Positions 10,475 to 22,983 of a DNA stretch of 64,000 nt are shown here, piece by piece. A program made the position numbers and the translations under genes. This DNA comes from Synaphobranchus kaupii (taxonomy: Eukaryota > Chordata > Actinopteri > Anguilliformes > Synaphobranchidae). The DNA is taken from positions 19,259,930 through 19,323,929 of the forward strand of contig CM056383.1 of the NCBI GenBank assembly GCA_029718625.1, in the 5' to 3' direction. The first letter of the stretch is position 1; every line of letters starts with the position of its first letter. The notes beneath the pieces were generated by a model. That model did not search any database. It had not been told where the DNA came from and saw nothing but the letters and a program-made list of their open reading frames with translations.

Positions 10475-11637
10475 TGCACTAGACAAATGTTCAGCCCGTT
10501 TTAACGTCTGTGCTCCAAGTAACCAGCAGAGGGAGTATAGTTATCACTTTATGCTCAAACCTTACATTCTTTGCCATATGCGTCACCGTTCTTTATAAAC
10601 CCATAACAATCCCTTGATTGCCTTTGCTTAGGAGATTCCTAAGTGGAACGTCATCCCATTGACTTGCTTATTATCAACATAAAGAAGTGGCCTTCAAGTA
10701 TATTAAACAATAATTTTAGTCGTTTTTTAAGATTCCACAGTAAACATATCAGATATGAGACTGAGTACATTTTTAAGCCTTATGAAAGAGAAATAGTTCC
10801 CTCACAGGTTACAGAAAATTATTGTAAAAATGTGATACCTCCCTTCACTTGGTTTAATGGTATGCGCCATTTTGAAAAGTAAGCAGAGACAAAATCCACA
10901 CAATCCTTTTTTAGCCTGAAAATACAATTGTCTCCAGCTGAGAATGCCTGTCATGTTCCCACACAAACAGAAAGGTGTTACTTCGTGATTTGGAGGGAGT
11001 CTGCAAAAAAAAACTTTTTCCTCAGAAAAATGGAAAAAAAAAACCTTTTACTAAAATTATTTATATTTTCATGGTTTATGACATGTATAATTCAGTCAAA
11101 TATTTCAGATTAAACAAACTTGATTTATAGTCTGGTTACTCACCCAAGTAATACTGTTACTAATAATGTATTTGTTATTGTTCTTGTACTAATTTTGATA
11201 TCTGCATTATTATCCATCTGCATTACATTTTATGAATTTAGCAGATGTTGTTATCCAGAGTCACTTGTCACTTACAGAGCTTACATTTGCTTTACATATA
11301 CTAATTTATACAGCTGAATATGTATTTACTGAAGCAATTCAGGTTAGGTATAGTAAAATGGCAAATTAAAGATGTTGCTGTAATAGGACTGCACAGCATG
11401 AACGACTGGGCTAGATTATATGGCAAATCCTACAAAAGTTCTCATAACTTGTAAATATGAAATTAATATATAATGTCATTGGCTCAAAATGCAGGTGCTA
11501 GATAATCAGGTCCACTAGAAGATTTGACACATAAATAATTTGTGTCAGTAGTGTAAATTGTTTATTATTATTTGTAATCCGTAATGATAACCAAACTCTT
11601 CAATGCAAATCAATAGCATCTTGTAAGCTGTATTATA

Positions 11638-11668
<31 letters not shown>

Positions 11669-12159
11669 CTGTATAAGTTTACATAAAATGTAAGAACCTC
11701 TATTTCCATTTTAAATGAGCACATGACAAATATTTACGCACATTGCAGGTTTCCTTTGACAAGGGTATATGGGTATAATATTGCACACAGTATGCCAGTA
11801 AGTCACTGTATGTTAGATTCAATGTATGGTTGTGCTGACACTATGTGTACATATTTAATGTAAAATGTATGGCTGTGCCAGCTATAACTGTACCAGATAC
11901 CCTCCAAGCTGCATATTATTCATGATAATTTATTTGATTCCACCTCTGCGAGTGAAAATGTGCTTCTAGGGAGTTAAGATTTATCTAAAATGTGAAAGTT
12001 AGCAGCTATAGCAGCTCCATCAGCCCTGATATCAGACAAATTGACTGAAAAAGCAATTCCATTTTGGACTGAACAGGAGGCAATATGTGCTGATGTAGGC
12101 TCAGGTACATCTTTCTGCAAACCATAATCGTGAGCCAATATCTAGAAATTCCCACAGAT

Positions 12160-12162
<3 letters not shown>
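10475..12162. other. AT-rich stretch, no gene; minor repeats
   Basis: Contains a decayed copy of the fish dispersed motif TTTAGCAGATGTTGTTATCC (about 11217-11290; a better copy lies near 55.43 kb) and an (ATT)n microsatellite at 11640-11667. No coding feature is supported. Confidence 0.5.

Positions 12163-12244
<82 letters not shown>
12163..12244. repeat. (AC)n microsatellite, about 41 units
   Basis: Uninterrupted AC dinucleotide for about 82 bp, preceded by ATATA and followed by GAGTCAAGAG. It produces spurious polyvaline/cysteine frames on the opposite strand. Confidence 0.98.
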
Positions 12245-12249
<5 letters not shown>

Positions 12250-12699
12250 CAAGAGAAAGTGAGAGAATAATTGCATTAAATACTGTATGACATACGAGTC
12301 TCATACAGCAATAATGATTCATTCACACACACGCACGCACACACATATTCAGATCATTATATATAGCCTACCAAATGTAATCACATTTAGCAGGAAACAC
12401 CTATAAAAGTCAGAAATATATAGCCTAAAGCACAAATAAACATGCTACTAATTTCAATGCACTATGGCTGTACAGCATACTACAGACAGTGTTTCATTTT
12501 CAGAATGAAGTTAAATCGGTTTGCAATAGCAGACTATTCAGCCTCCATTAGCATGGAGCCTGCATCAGAAACTGTTTAGAAGAGAGTTGCTTCGCACGTG
12601 GTGAAACACTTAACTGACATTTAATTAAGTAAATAAACAGCAATAGTTTCTCCTATTTTCTCGAGATGTATAGGCTTCAAAGCATGGTGACACATCAAA

Positions 12700-13170
12700 G
12701 AGTAGGAATTGCAACCTGCACGACATAATTTGCACCTTGCGGGTGTAAGGAAGCAATCTGACGAGTCGTGCACGGCGATTCGTGTAGCGCGCATCAGTTT
12801 GGTCAAAGGCGAACGAAACGAGCTCCTGAGCTAAAGCAAAGGGGGGTTAACAGCAGCGACAGCAGCTGTACCGTCAAATCTTGGTTCACGTCAAAGAGAT
12901 AGCGTATCGGCTGCGTCCTTCACATGAATACGCTCCATTCGTTGTGGGAATACTGAACATTTCTATTTTTACGGTAAGAAGCGGGTTTATTCAATGTTTT
13001 CTTTCCTCATCATTCCTCTCATATTCGGTGCGTGCTCCATATATGTATGTCCGAATGCTTATTGCATCGGAGGTTCCGCCAGCGACACTGATTACAAACT
13101 GAAGCAAAGAGAGACTCGCCAGGATAGGTTCCCCTGCTCCTTCACACCACACAAGAGGTAATTCATATCA
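12700..13170 (+). promoter_or_regulatory. Candidate CpG-rich promoter / noncoding first exon
   Basis: This stretch has clearly more CpG than the AT-rich DNA around it (for example GACGAGTCGTGCACGGCGAT and GGCGAACGAAACGAGC). An ACG|GTAAGA donor motif occurs at 12973/12974, so an exon ending at 12973 is possible. It lies upstream of enox1 on the same strand, so it could be an enox1 leader exon or an unrelated start site. This is inference from composition and one splice motif only. Confidence 0.22.
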
Positions 13171-15238
13171 ATTCCTAAACCGTGCTGTATCAATGCGGAA
13201 CGTATTTACATGTCACAGTGCAAACTGACTGAAAGTGACTGGAAAATAGAAGTAACACAGAGTGAACACAGTAGGCTAAACATACAAGTCGAACATGTTG
13301 AATGTAGACTACGTGCCTTTATGTTATGTTGTGGGCTGGTGTGTAAGTGATTATTTTTTGTCGGAATATACAATACATGTTAGACTAAGCGACGTATTTA
13401 AGAATTTTGATCTGAATCACCAACTGAGTAGGTTACTTGTGTCAAAAAATGGAAAGACGAAAGACTCTTATTTTCTTATTGTGAATTATCAAGGACGAGG
13501 ACATAGATTAAAGGGCAACATGCCTAAACTTAAATGCAAAACGTCTAACGTACCTATGCATTCTCGAATACCTGAATATAGGTAAACTGCACATATCTCA
13601 CGCGTGATGCTTTATGGACACCAAGTATTATGCAAATATAGCCTACTAAAAACACCTTGAAACATCACTGAGATTTATAACCCAAGATACGGAAGTAAAC
13701 ATCAAAAGCAAAAGCAACCAACAACAGCAAGAGCAATTATTCCACGTTTAATATAGGCTCACGCACTGTTAACCAGATGCCTCCAGGTTACAACGATTGG
13801 TTGCTTACATTAGCTACCATTTTCTGGAACGTAAATTAATCAACGGTAGACTACATGTTGACAGAAAATGGACAAACACGAAAAAAGTAGCCTTTACAAC
13901 ACAGAACCCAAGAACTAAACGACGAAGAAGCGACTCGAAGCGGACAACTGTATTAACGAGGATCATTATTCAGCTTGTTTATTGTATGCTATTAGGCTAC
14001 TTTAATATAGCCTTTTTTATAAATAGTATAGCCTAATCGAACTTAATTAGGATGTGTAGTTTTTAAAATTAATTGATGTGACCTTTTCAACAAGCTGTCT
14101 TCACTTCTGAGTGTCCTTGTGATGGGAAATGTTAAAAAGGTCATATCGAGATCTCCTGTCGTTCACTAGTCAGGCCGAACATAGCCGAATTCTGCCCCTG
14201 ATGAGACGTCACCTGGGCAACCGTTTCAGCACCATGGAGAGAGGACTATTTGCGGTCTCGTGGCGTAAACTTGGGGTCGGCCGATCTGCGTGCTCAATGA
14301 TTGAATGTTATGAACGACTATCAGGTTCATCAATGATCTCCCCGGATTTGTGTTGTTTCAAATTGACCAAATATGCAACTGTGAATAGAAATACCTATGC
14401 TAATTGTAAAAGAAGAGGAAGAAGAATATATCTACACAGCAAAATGTTAAATGTAAAATCATCCATACCAGAGTAATTTAAACTCCAACAGAGTACATGT
14501 GATCCTTATTGGACTCACATAAACTCAGTTATAGTTGATTTAACGCTGATCATTTTTAGTATTACTTAATATTTACAATGACAGGGAGGTTCACCCTACG
14601 GCTGAATTGAGTCTATTGCTCAATAAGCCAGTGTTGGTCTAAACAGAAATTCACAGAATTGTATGTGATCAGCAGTTCATAATGTAAAATGAAGAAGAAT
14701 AATATTAGCTAAGCAATCGCATTTTGTTATTGTCAAAACATGGTAGTCCTCCTAAGCTTTGACCTCTGACAGTGAAAAGCAATAATTTCATACGGAGAGC
14801 TAAGACTGATGTGAAACTGTTTATCATTGTTTTGGGAATGTAATTTGCAGAGTGATGAATAACTAAACGCCTTCAGTTATGCCTACAGTCAATGATAGCA
14901 TGTATATTATGATGCAATGAATATAAACGCGACAAGATTGTTTCTATGTATTCAAGATGAATAATAAAGGAAGTTCAGATAACTATGTTTAGGCAAATTT
15001 TGAGCATGACTTTCCCACTATATTTACATCAATGCTTCATCTCTCTAGCATATGCATGTTGCATCAACGCGTTGGCCCATATAGGTAACTGTAAAATTGC
15101 AAGCAAAATGCATAGTGTTTGAAAGGGTAAAAAAAAAGATGTTTTGTTGTAAACTGTGACACAGATTGTATGCTGTCTGTTTGTGACTAAATTAAATGAA
15201 AGTAGAAGAAAGTATACATCTATGAGATGTATTTAGAG
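13171..15238. other. No gene recognised
   Basis: AT-rich DNA. Frames of 79-115 codons (13295, 13797, 14129) are not supported by homology, codon usage or splice context. The segment 14100-14350 is moderately CpG-rich. Confidence 0.45.
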
Positions 15239-15976
15239 ACCTCATCATAGGCATACAATAAAAAGACTAAACCCTCACCACAGGCCTATAATAAAAAGAC
15301 TAAACCCTCACCACAGACATACAATAAAAAGACTAAACCCTCACCACAGGCATACAATAAAAAGACTAAACCCTCACCACAGGCATACAATAAAAAGACT
15401 AAACCCTCACCACAGGCATACAATAAAAGACTAAACCCTCACCACAGGCATACAATAAAAAGACTAAACACTCACCACAGGCATACAATAAAAAAGACTA
15501 TACCCTCACCACAGGCATACAATAAAAAGACTAAACCCTCACCACAGACATACAATAAAAAGACTAAACCCTCACCACAGACATACAATAAAAAGACTAA
15601 ACCCTCACCACAGGCCTATAATAAAAAGACTAAACCCTCACCACAGGCCTATAATAAAAAGACTAAACCCTCACCATAGGCATATAATAAAAAGACTAAA
15701 CCCTCACCATAGGCATACAATAAAAAGACTAAACCCTCACCACAGGCATATAATAAAAAGTCTAAACCCTCACCACAGGCATATAATAAAAAGACTAAAC
15801 CCTCACCCCAGGCATACAATAAAAAGACTAAACCCTCACCACAGGCATATAATAAAAAGACTAAACCCTCACCACAGGCATACAATAAAAAGACTAAACC
15901 CTCACCACAGGCATATAATAAAAAGTCTAAACCCTCACCACAGGCATATAATAAAAAGACTAAACCCTCACCACAG
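15239..15976. repeat. 33-bp minisatellite, about 22 copies
   Basis: The unit is CCCTCACCACAGGCATACAA followed by TAAAAAGACTAAA. Point variants include CATA for CACA and CATATAA or CCTATAA for CATACAA. One unit near 15425 is 32 bp and one near 15490 is 34 bp. Because 33 is a multiple of three, a minus-strand frame stays open through the right part (15649-15993) as an 11-residue repeat (GEGLVFLLYAC). I regard that frame as a by-product. Confidence 0.97.
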
Positions 15977-16428
15977 AAGACTGTGCAAAACATCTAATGA
16001 AATAAATTAGACGAACAGTATCACAAACTTGTGGCTCAGAAATTGGTGCAGTATGATGCTCCATGCATTGCATTGTTCCCTTTCTGGTATGAACCACTAA
16101 AGATTGTACATTAAAACAGGACCGATAGCTGCAATATAATATATCATCTAAGCCTTGAGCTTGTTTTAAGAATAAGGCAGTACAGTGTATTGAAGAAATA
16201 AAAGCAAACTGAGGATAGGAGCCTTGATCATGCTTTGAGACACAGCAGTGAGTACTATATTGAAGTAGATTTGAGTACTATTTTGAAGTAGTAACAATCC
16301 TGTGTTGTTCCTGCCAAGAACGTAAATTAAATGTCATGTAATGTAAAAGGTAAGATTGGGTTTCAGCATATGGGAGGAGGGACCAATATAAGCACTACTA
16401 AAACTGTCAAAAAACAGTTCAAAGATTG

Positions 16429-16928
16429 NNNNNNNNNNNNNNNNNNNNNNNNNNNNNNNNNNNNNNNNNNNNNNNNNNNNNNNNNNNNNNNNNNNNNNNN
16501 NNNNNNNNNNNNNNNNNNNNNNNNNNNNNNNNNNNNNNNNNNNNNNNNNNNNNNNNNNNNNNNNNNNNNNNNNNNNNNNNNNNNNNNNNNNNNNNNNNNN
16601 NNNNNNNNNNNNNNNNNNNNNNNNNNNNNNNNNNNNNNNNNNNNNNNNNNNNNNNNNNNNNNNNNNNNNNNNNNNNNNNNNNNNNNNNNNNNNNNNNNNN
16701 NNNNNNNNNNNNNNNNNNNNNNNNNNNNNNNNNNNNNNNNNNNNNNNNNNNNNNNNNNNNNNNNNNNNNNNNNNNNNNNNNNNNNNNNNNNNNNNNNNNN
16801 NNNNNNNNNNNNNNNNNNNNNNNNNNNNNNNNNNNNNNNNNNNNNNNNNNNNNNNNNNNNNNNNNNNNNNNNNNNNNNNNNNNNNNNNNNNNNNNNNNNN
16901 NNNNNNNNNNNNNNNNNNNNNNNNNNNN
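16429..16928. other. Assembly gap (500 N)
   Basis: Exactly 500 ambiguous bases, so the true length is probably unknown. The sequence on its right is the end of a dispersed repeat, a likely cause of the break. Confidence 0.99.
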
Positions 16929-17036
16929 GTGCTTAGTGCTCAAAAAACTCGCCATCAAAAATGGACTTGGACACGCCCTAAATGCACTTTATGCCATGCG
17001 TTTAGACAAAGCGCTAAGATCGCCAAGATAGAGCCC
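16929..17036. mobile_element. Right end of a GGGCTCTATTTT-type element, cut by the gap
   Basis: It contains GACACGCCCTAAATGC and GCGCTAAGATCGCCAAGATA and stops at GATAGAGCCC, resembling the inverted end of the element at 20692-21664 (GGGCTCTATTTT). The left part is lost in the N run. Tentatively Harbinger-related by that similarity. Confidence 0.5.
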
Positions 17037-17118
17037 ATTATCTTTGGTTCCCTTTGGGAACTTATCGTGGTCTATTTTTTTATCAATAAGCCATGCAGAG
17101 CTTATTAGTAGTGCCCAG

Positions 17119-18598
17119 TAGGGGTGTGCAGGCTGTTCAACCATCAACAATATCTGTATCTGTATTCGGATTAGAAACCAGAAATGGGCGTGGCCTTGAC
17201 CAGAAGTTACATAAAGGAAATGTAATCTTTTCTAGTCTAAAATGAATTGTTATTGCAATTTATGAGTATTCACCCCCCTCACTATCTTTTTTTTCTTTTC
17301 AAAACTTTTTATAAGAACTATATGCTGCACTTTATACTTATTTATCTATTGTATTGTTTTGTTAAAGGTTGTTCTTGTTAACGTATTTGAACCCCCCACC
17401 CCCTAACAATAATTTTGGATAAGAACTGGAAAAGATCTGAGGTACAATATATAATCAACTCAGAATGAAAAGGCAGTTTTATAAAAACATAAAACCATTT
17501 AATTATACATTTGAATGGAAGATATTTCCACAATAACAGCCCTTTCTGCCTGTTGTGATTTCATTGTACTTTTTGTTATTTATTTATTTTACGATATGAA
17601 TTTGGATACATAAATGATTATGTATAGTAATATTATTATCATTACTATTATTATTATTATGCTTCAAGGAGAAGACTTAAATTTCAAGGAGAAGACTTAA
17701 GGATTATAGCCTAATGATTTATTGAGAAAACCACTCTAAATGAAAAAAAGATAAATGAACAGTCCAACAAGATGCATTTCTGAGCCTTTTAATTCAAGAA
17801 AATGAAAAAAAAAGTCTGGATATGGCTGCATTTCAACAGCTTTTAATATGCTTTTAGTATTCCATTGGTTAAACCGATCACCGCGACAAGCCTAGTTAAA
17901 ACATTTTTTTTCTGCAGTGTAAAACGTCGCATTTCCATTTTATTAATTGCGTTGCAAGTTTGGGCTCATGGAATGGCGAGATTGACGGAATTGATTGTGC
18001 AGCAATACGGAGGCAGAATGGACGGTCAGTACAGTTTAAAAATACAAACAACACAACTAGCATAAATACAATAATGATTTTGATAGCCAGTAAGTGACAT
18101 ATCAAAATGGGACATAGGTTACTGATTCTAGCTGTTCCATTGCTTTCTTTTAAAAGGTGTTTTTACGTTCTGAAAAAGTGGCGAGATTAAGTGCAGCTAA
18201 ATTAAAGCGAGCAGCATTAAAGGGATATCATTTGCATGCAAGATGTTGAGATTTTTCATTTAACGTTTTGTTTATTTTTCTTTTGCTATCACAAGATTGA
18301 CGTAGGTCTATATAAACAAGGCACACTGTTTGATTATAGCGAGCATGTTAAAGATATAGGTTGAGTATTCGTAATTTCAGGGACTGCCAATTGAGTCACA
18401 TGGCATGTTTTAATAAACAAATAAACAATCCAATTCTTAATTCTGTAAAGTTCAGAAGAGGCATACAGACAGGTGGGCACTGAATCAAAGATTTCCCTGC
18501 TGCAATTTAATTATTTCCTGACAACTTCGGATAGGAAAAAATCTGCTTCTAACCAACTGTCCATGCACTTCCGGATTTTGGCTTCGGGCACACCCCTA
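17119..18598 (-). mobile_element. hAT-type non-autonomous element, copy 1 (1480 bp)
   Basis: The ends are TAGGGGTGTGC and the inverted GCACACCCCTA. The 8-bp sequence GTGCCCAG stands on both sides (17111-17118, 18599-18606), a perfect hAT-type target duplication. No transposase frame is present. An inverted relative lies at 52798-55325, and its + strand matches the minus strand of this copy over most of the length. For example, AACAAAACGTTAAATGAAAA in that copy corresponds to the complement of about 18255-18275 here. Confidence 0.88.
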
Positions 18599-18606
18599 GT
18601 GCCCAG

Positions 18607-19239
18607 TCTCATGGTAGGCTACGTAAGAGGATAGTGTTGGGATGCTAAAAAAAGACAAATAAATAATACCCAGATGCATTTGCAGTTGAGGAAATGTGTT
18701 TGTGACAATGATAGGTCTTTTTCCAGGACAGTCCACCCTCCTCAGTCAGAAATCGTGTTGCAGAAGACGTGCAGCAGTTGAACGGCATATGCTCATCCTG
18801 TCAATATATGGCTTTTTTGAGCACATCTTGTATTTCATAAATATTATTTATATGGAGAATACGTAGTGTAGCCTGGTGAACTGACAATGTAGTACAGTCT
18901 AGTTTTCATACTACAAATTATATTTAAAAAGATAAAAAAATATATAATTAATAAATATTGTATGCTTATATCAAGCTAAGGTGAAAATACATGGACAACT
19001 AAGATGTCTTCCTCCTCTAGTCTGCCAGCTAACCTGGCAACATCATTTGCCTGAGGCTTTTTTTAGTGTCAACTCCCAGACACGTATATCAGACATGACG
19101 AAACTGCCTACTCGCTATGGTGTGGATGCAATGGCATCGTAGGAAAAGAAAGAGACCAATGTGATTAATGAAACCAAATCTTCACCACACCCACAGGTTA
19201 TTTATTCCACTTTAACCAACCAATAAAATAACTATTGTG

Positions 19240-19240
<1 letters not shown>
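18607..19240. other. No gene recognised
   Basis: AT-rich sequence with no supported coding or repeat feature. Confidence 0.45.

Positions 19241-19279
<39 letters not shown>
19241..19279. repeat. (TG)n microsatellite
   Basis: About 19 uninterrupted TG units. Confidence 0.97.
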
Positions 19280-19282
<3 letters not shown>

Positions 19283-19879
19283 AAGTAGTACCTCTTGACT
19301 GAAGAAACATACCTGCCTATATACAAGGGTATCATTGGATATAGCCGATATATAGCAGTATATAGACTATCAAAATCAATAAGAGGATATAAACAACAGC
19401 ATTGCCTGCATATGAAAAGTGGAGATTGCAATGAAAAGCAGATAGAGATGAAAAATGCGGAATAGAAAAATTGTAGAAGCAGCACGCTGTAAAGATCCAA
19501 TTGATCTTGGAGTAGAACAGCCTTGGATTCTGACAATAAAAATAAGAGTGTAAGAAAAAAAAACTCAAGGCTCTTCTATAGTGAAATACATAATAAAATG
19601 CCTTTATTATGTGACAATTGCTAAAGAACAGTTTTGGCAAACCCTAAATGCATCAGTTCTCTTCGGGATTGAAACATTTTGTGGTGAAAGCTTTTCCAAA
19701 ACACATTATAACGGTTCAATAGAACATTTCACATAATGACGGCATTTATTTAACTATAGAAGAATGCCTTGGGGTTTTTCCCTTTCTAGTTCATGAAGTT
19801 ATCAAGACTCCTAAAGCAAAGAGAACCCTCTGTTATTTATTGTTTTTTAAAAATCGTTATTAAATGTTTTTTTTTGTTT

Positions 19880-19994
19880 TGTTGTTGTTGTTGTTGTTGT
19901 TGTTGTTCTTCTTCTTCTTCTTCTTCTTCTTCTTCTTCTTCTTCTTCTTCTTCTTCTTCTTCTTCTTCTTCTTCTTCTTCTTCTTCTTCTTCTC
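19880..19994. repeat. Compound (TTG)n-(TTC)n microsatellite
   Basis: About 9 TTG units switch to about 29 TTC units near 19906. All frames become homopolymeric (Cys/Ser/Phe or Arg/Thr), which explains the long low-complexity open frames here. The purine/pyrimidine asymmetry of the TTC/GAA part is of the kind able to form triplex DNA. Confidence 0.97.
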
Positions 19995-20691
19995 CTCATC
20001 TGAATGGCACCAAGTTCTGAATCTTTGCTGTATTTCATTATTAACTCAATTTCCATATTTGCTCATAATTCAGAAACTGCCTTTCGCTCGCCGTAGTGTA
20101 CAGTGGCAAATGGAGGCTTCTCGGATGGCACAGCGGAAATACAGAGCCGTGTCAGTTCCGTTTTCGTTAAAGGAAACCCTATCCCCCCAGCCCCTTAAGT
20201 TTAGTCCATTTTAATTGGTTGTGTATCATATTCAGTCTGACAGTTCACTCCTTAAAGAAGCCACTTAACACAGAAGTGATTCTATTAAAAAGCACTCAAG
20301 GATTCTTTCCCCAGTGAGAGGTATGTGAATGGGTTGTTGCAAGGCTCGAAACATATTTAATCCTGTCAGCATTAGACTGCACTTGCAGATAGACATTAAT
20401 AATTAGCGTCTAATAATTATAAATTATATTATTTTATACAGTTTAACTGGGTAATTGAGGGACAACCTGTAAGCATGGGCTGCCACAAAGGTGTGGCATG
20501 CATTGGGTCATGTGTAAAAGAGGAGAGAAGGCCTTACTGATGTTTCACGAGCAATGATGTCTTTCGTGGGATATTTTTATGGCATATTCTGAAAAAAGAT
20601 TCCCCAGACATTTTCCACTTCCATCAAGTAAGCTAGTGGATAAGTGGTGCGGTATTCCTTCTACAGAATTCCTTATGATGGTAGACTCTAT

Positions 20692-21664
20692 GGGCTCTAT
20701 TTTAATAAACCAAACGCAATGGTGAACGCAAGAGTAATCGCTTGGCGGTATCGCTCTGAGGGCGTGTCGGCGAGAAATTTGGTAATTTCATGACGGCAAT
20801 CTTGGCGCACCTTATGGCGGTATTGCTAAAAGGCTGGGTTTAAACGTCCAAGGTGTGTCTCTATGGTAGCCAATCAAATTGTTGTTCTCATGCTTTAAAA
20901 CGCAATCGCGTTGGAACGCAATCGCTCCATGCAATTTCATAATGAGCAACCCAAACGCACTGGACCATCAACGACAAGATTTTCCGCACAGGAATCAGAC
21001 ATACTTGCAACAGAAGTACAGGCTAGGACTGTAGTAATTTATGGATCACAATCCACACCACCTCGTCTCCCAGAAGTTCGGAAGGCACGGGAGGAGGTGG
21101 CGAATGCATTAATTAGCCTACATTAGGTGATGTAGGCATAATTATGATTCAAATGGTAGGCTTATGATTCAACTGTGTCAATGTGTAATTTATATATTAT
21201 AGGCTAGTGGCCTACATGATCGCAAGTTTCTTGTAAGCTGTCCTGTTTTATTCTAGTAGTTTAAATTAAAATTAATTCATTAATAATAATTATAGGCTAT
21301 TTGTTCATTAAATTGAAGTGTAATGTTGGCATCACATATAGACACTACATAGAACTACATGACGAATAAGTTACCAAATTGCCAGAGTCTATTGCGTTCC
21401 CGCTAAGAGGTGGTTCCAGCTGATCATAACGCAATGGGTTTTCGTTGGTTCAAATTGTCACTGAGCCGAAAGTATTTTAGAACACGCCCCAGACAGCGCC
21501 ACCCATCCCACTGCAGCGCAAGCGAAAGGATGTTATGTTGAGAATTTGTTGATCCTAGCGGTATTGCTGAGAAACGCCATAGCGCCAGTTTTAAGACGTT
21601 GATGCTGTCAACAAGCTTGCGTTTGACTATACCGTCACCTTGCGCTGGTTTGAAAATAGAGCCC
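20692..21664 (+). mobile_element. PIF/Harbinger-derived non-autonomous element
   Basis: The ends are GGGCTCTATTTT and the inverted AAAATAGAGCCC. Sub-terminal segments rich in GCG/CGC motifs (AACGCAATGG, GCGTTTG) lie inside both ends. It contains a fragment of a Myb/SANT-like protein (20911-21126), the second gene typical of Harbinger elements. No nuclease gene is present. No clear target duplication was seen. Confidence 0.68.
20911..21126 (+). pseudogene. Fragment of Harbinger Myb/SANT-like DNA-binding protein
   Basis: After about 20 lead residues, the frame reads RFSAQESDILATEVQARTVV and then PPRLPEVRKAREEVANAL, followed by a stop. This is the pattern of helix 1, a variable loop and helix 2 of the Myb/SANT-like domain found in Harbinger-associated and NAIF1-like proteins, which help deliver the transposase to DNA and the nucleus. 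The domain is cut off before the third helix, and the usual C-terminal half is missing. It is therefore a remnant rather than a working gene. Confidence 0.6.
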
Positions 21665-22983
21665 TAAGTCACAATACAAGGCAGGCCTTACTGGCCACAT
21701 GTGGTGATCCAATGCACCAAGTGACTTTACATTGAATGTTATATTTCTTTTGTACACAACCCGTAATTTTATTTTTCATGTGGGGACATGCAGGGTCAGT
21801 TTCTAGAATGAATTTGCAAAAGGACATGTTTTGGTCAAATTACAGCAGCCTGTTTGCTTGAAACGGAGAGACCGGCTCAGATGGGAAAAGAATCTCTTGG
21901 CATTTCTGCATTAGGGCGGCATTAAATGACTGGGGAGGCAGCTGGGTGAAAATCTGGGACTCATTTAGCCGTATACAATAAAAACTGTGTAAATGGGAGT
22001 TACTGCAACACATCCCAGAATTCAAGACATATCTCCATGGTCCACCAACTTCTATTTAAACTTGAGAGTAATTAGATCGGAAGGGAACATACGGAGCTGC
22101 TATAGCCCACTGAATCTGTCAATCAATCGTTTAGCACGGACAGGCAGTACACTGAAGATCACGGCTCCCACTTTCATGGAGGAATTAGACTTGAGTGGAG
22201 GCTGTGCCCTTACATGCAGCATAAAATGTTCGGTTGCCATATCAGTCGTAGCCATGTAGCTGTAGGTTTGTCTTGTTTTTTTGTTTTTGTACTGTCCGAA
22301 TCTTATTCTTTGATTCTCTGCCAATACTCTTCCATTGTTTTTGACAATTTGTTTTGGTTTATATTCAGTCTTGCTCGGCTTCTATTTATTCTTATCTCTT
22401 TTCAGATAAGGGCACCGTAAACTTGTAAAAAAAATAATAATAATAATTGAAATAGTAGTAGTACACATGTTTGTGAGTATTATAGTATTTGTTTTACTTT
22501 GAAAAATAAGACAAAGCAAGCAGGAAAGTGGCTCTGGCCGTAAAGACTTATTGATTGGATTTATTGTTGTGTGGAAACTGTTATTTTTATAAAATTTCTG
22601 TATTGTTTATCAGGAATTATATTTTAGTTTTATTGTTAAAGAATTAAATAGAATTGAAAACTTTGGAGAATGGTTGTTAAGACATGGACGTTGGGATGTT
22701 AGGTGTGGGGTGATACATTCTACTTAATGTTTTAATGACACTCACTTTTATCTTTAGTTAATACCCGTCAAAAAAAGGTAGGAGGGGTGTGTTCACTGTT
22801 TGTTGTGTTGAATTGCTACTGCACCTCTGTTTTTACAACAGGGTTGTTTCATCGTGTAACCATTTGCCAGTTTGACAATCCAAGTGAAACGTTTACAAAA
22901 GCTTACAACCAGAATCATGGTTTTTATCTAATTCCTCCTGCATCCCTCATATGTTCCCCACCTGAAATTGTTCCAGAAGGGTT
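21665..22983. other. No gene recognised
   Basis: AT-rich sequence with short unsupported frames only. Confidence 0.45.

Noticed and set aside
15239..15976. CRISPR-like array of regular 33-bp repeats
   Set aside because: The units are contiguous with no unique spacers. This is a minisatellite in a vertebrate genome.
15649..15993. 114-codon minus-strand frame with an 11-residue repeat (GEGLVFLLYAC)
   Set aside because: A translation of the 33-bp minisatellite. Units of 32 and 34 bp to the left break the frame.
16331..17031. Frames of about 180-200 codons crossing the N run
   Set aside because: They consist almost wholly of undefined bases.
19793..20214. Polycysteine/polyserine, polyphenylalanine and polyarginine frames
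   Set aside because: Products of the (TTG)n(TTC)n microsatellite.
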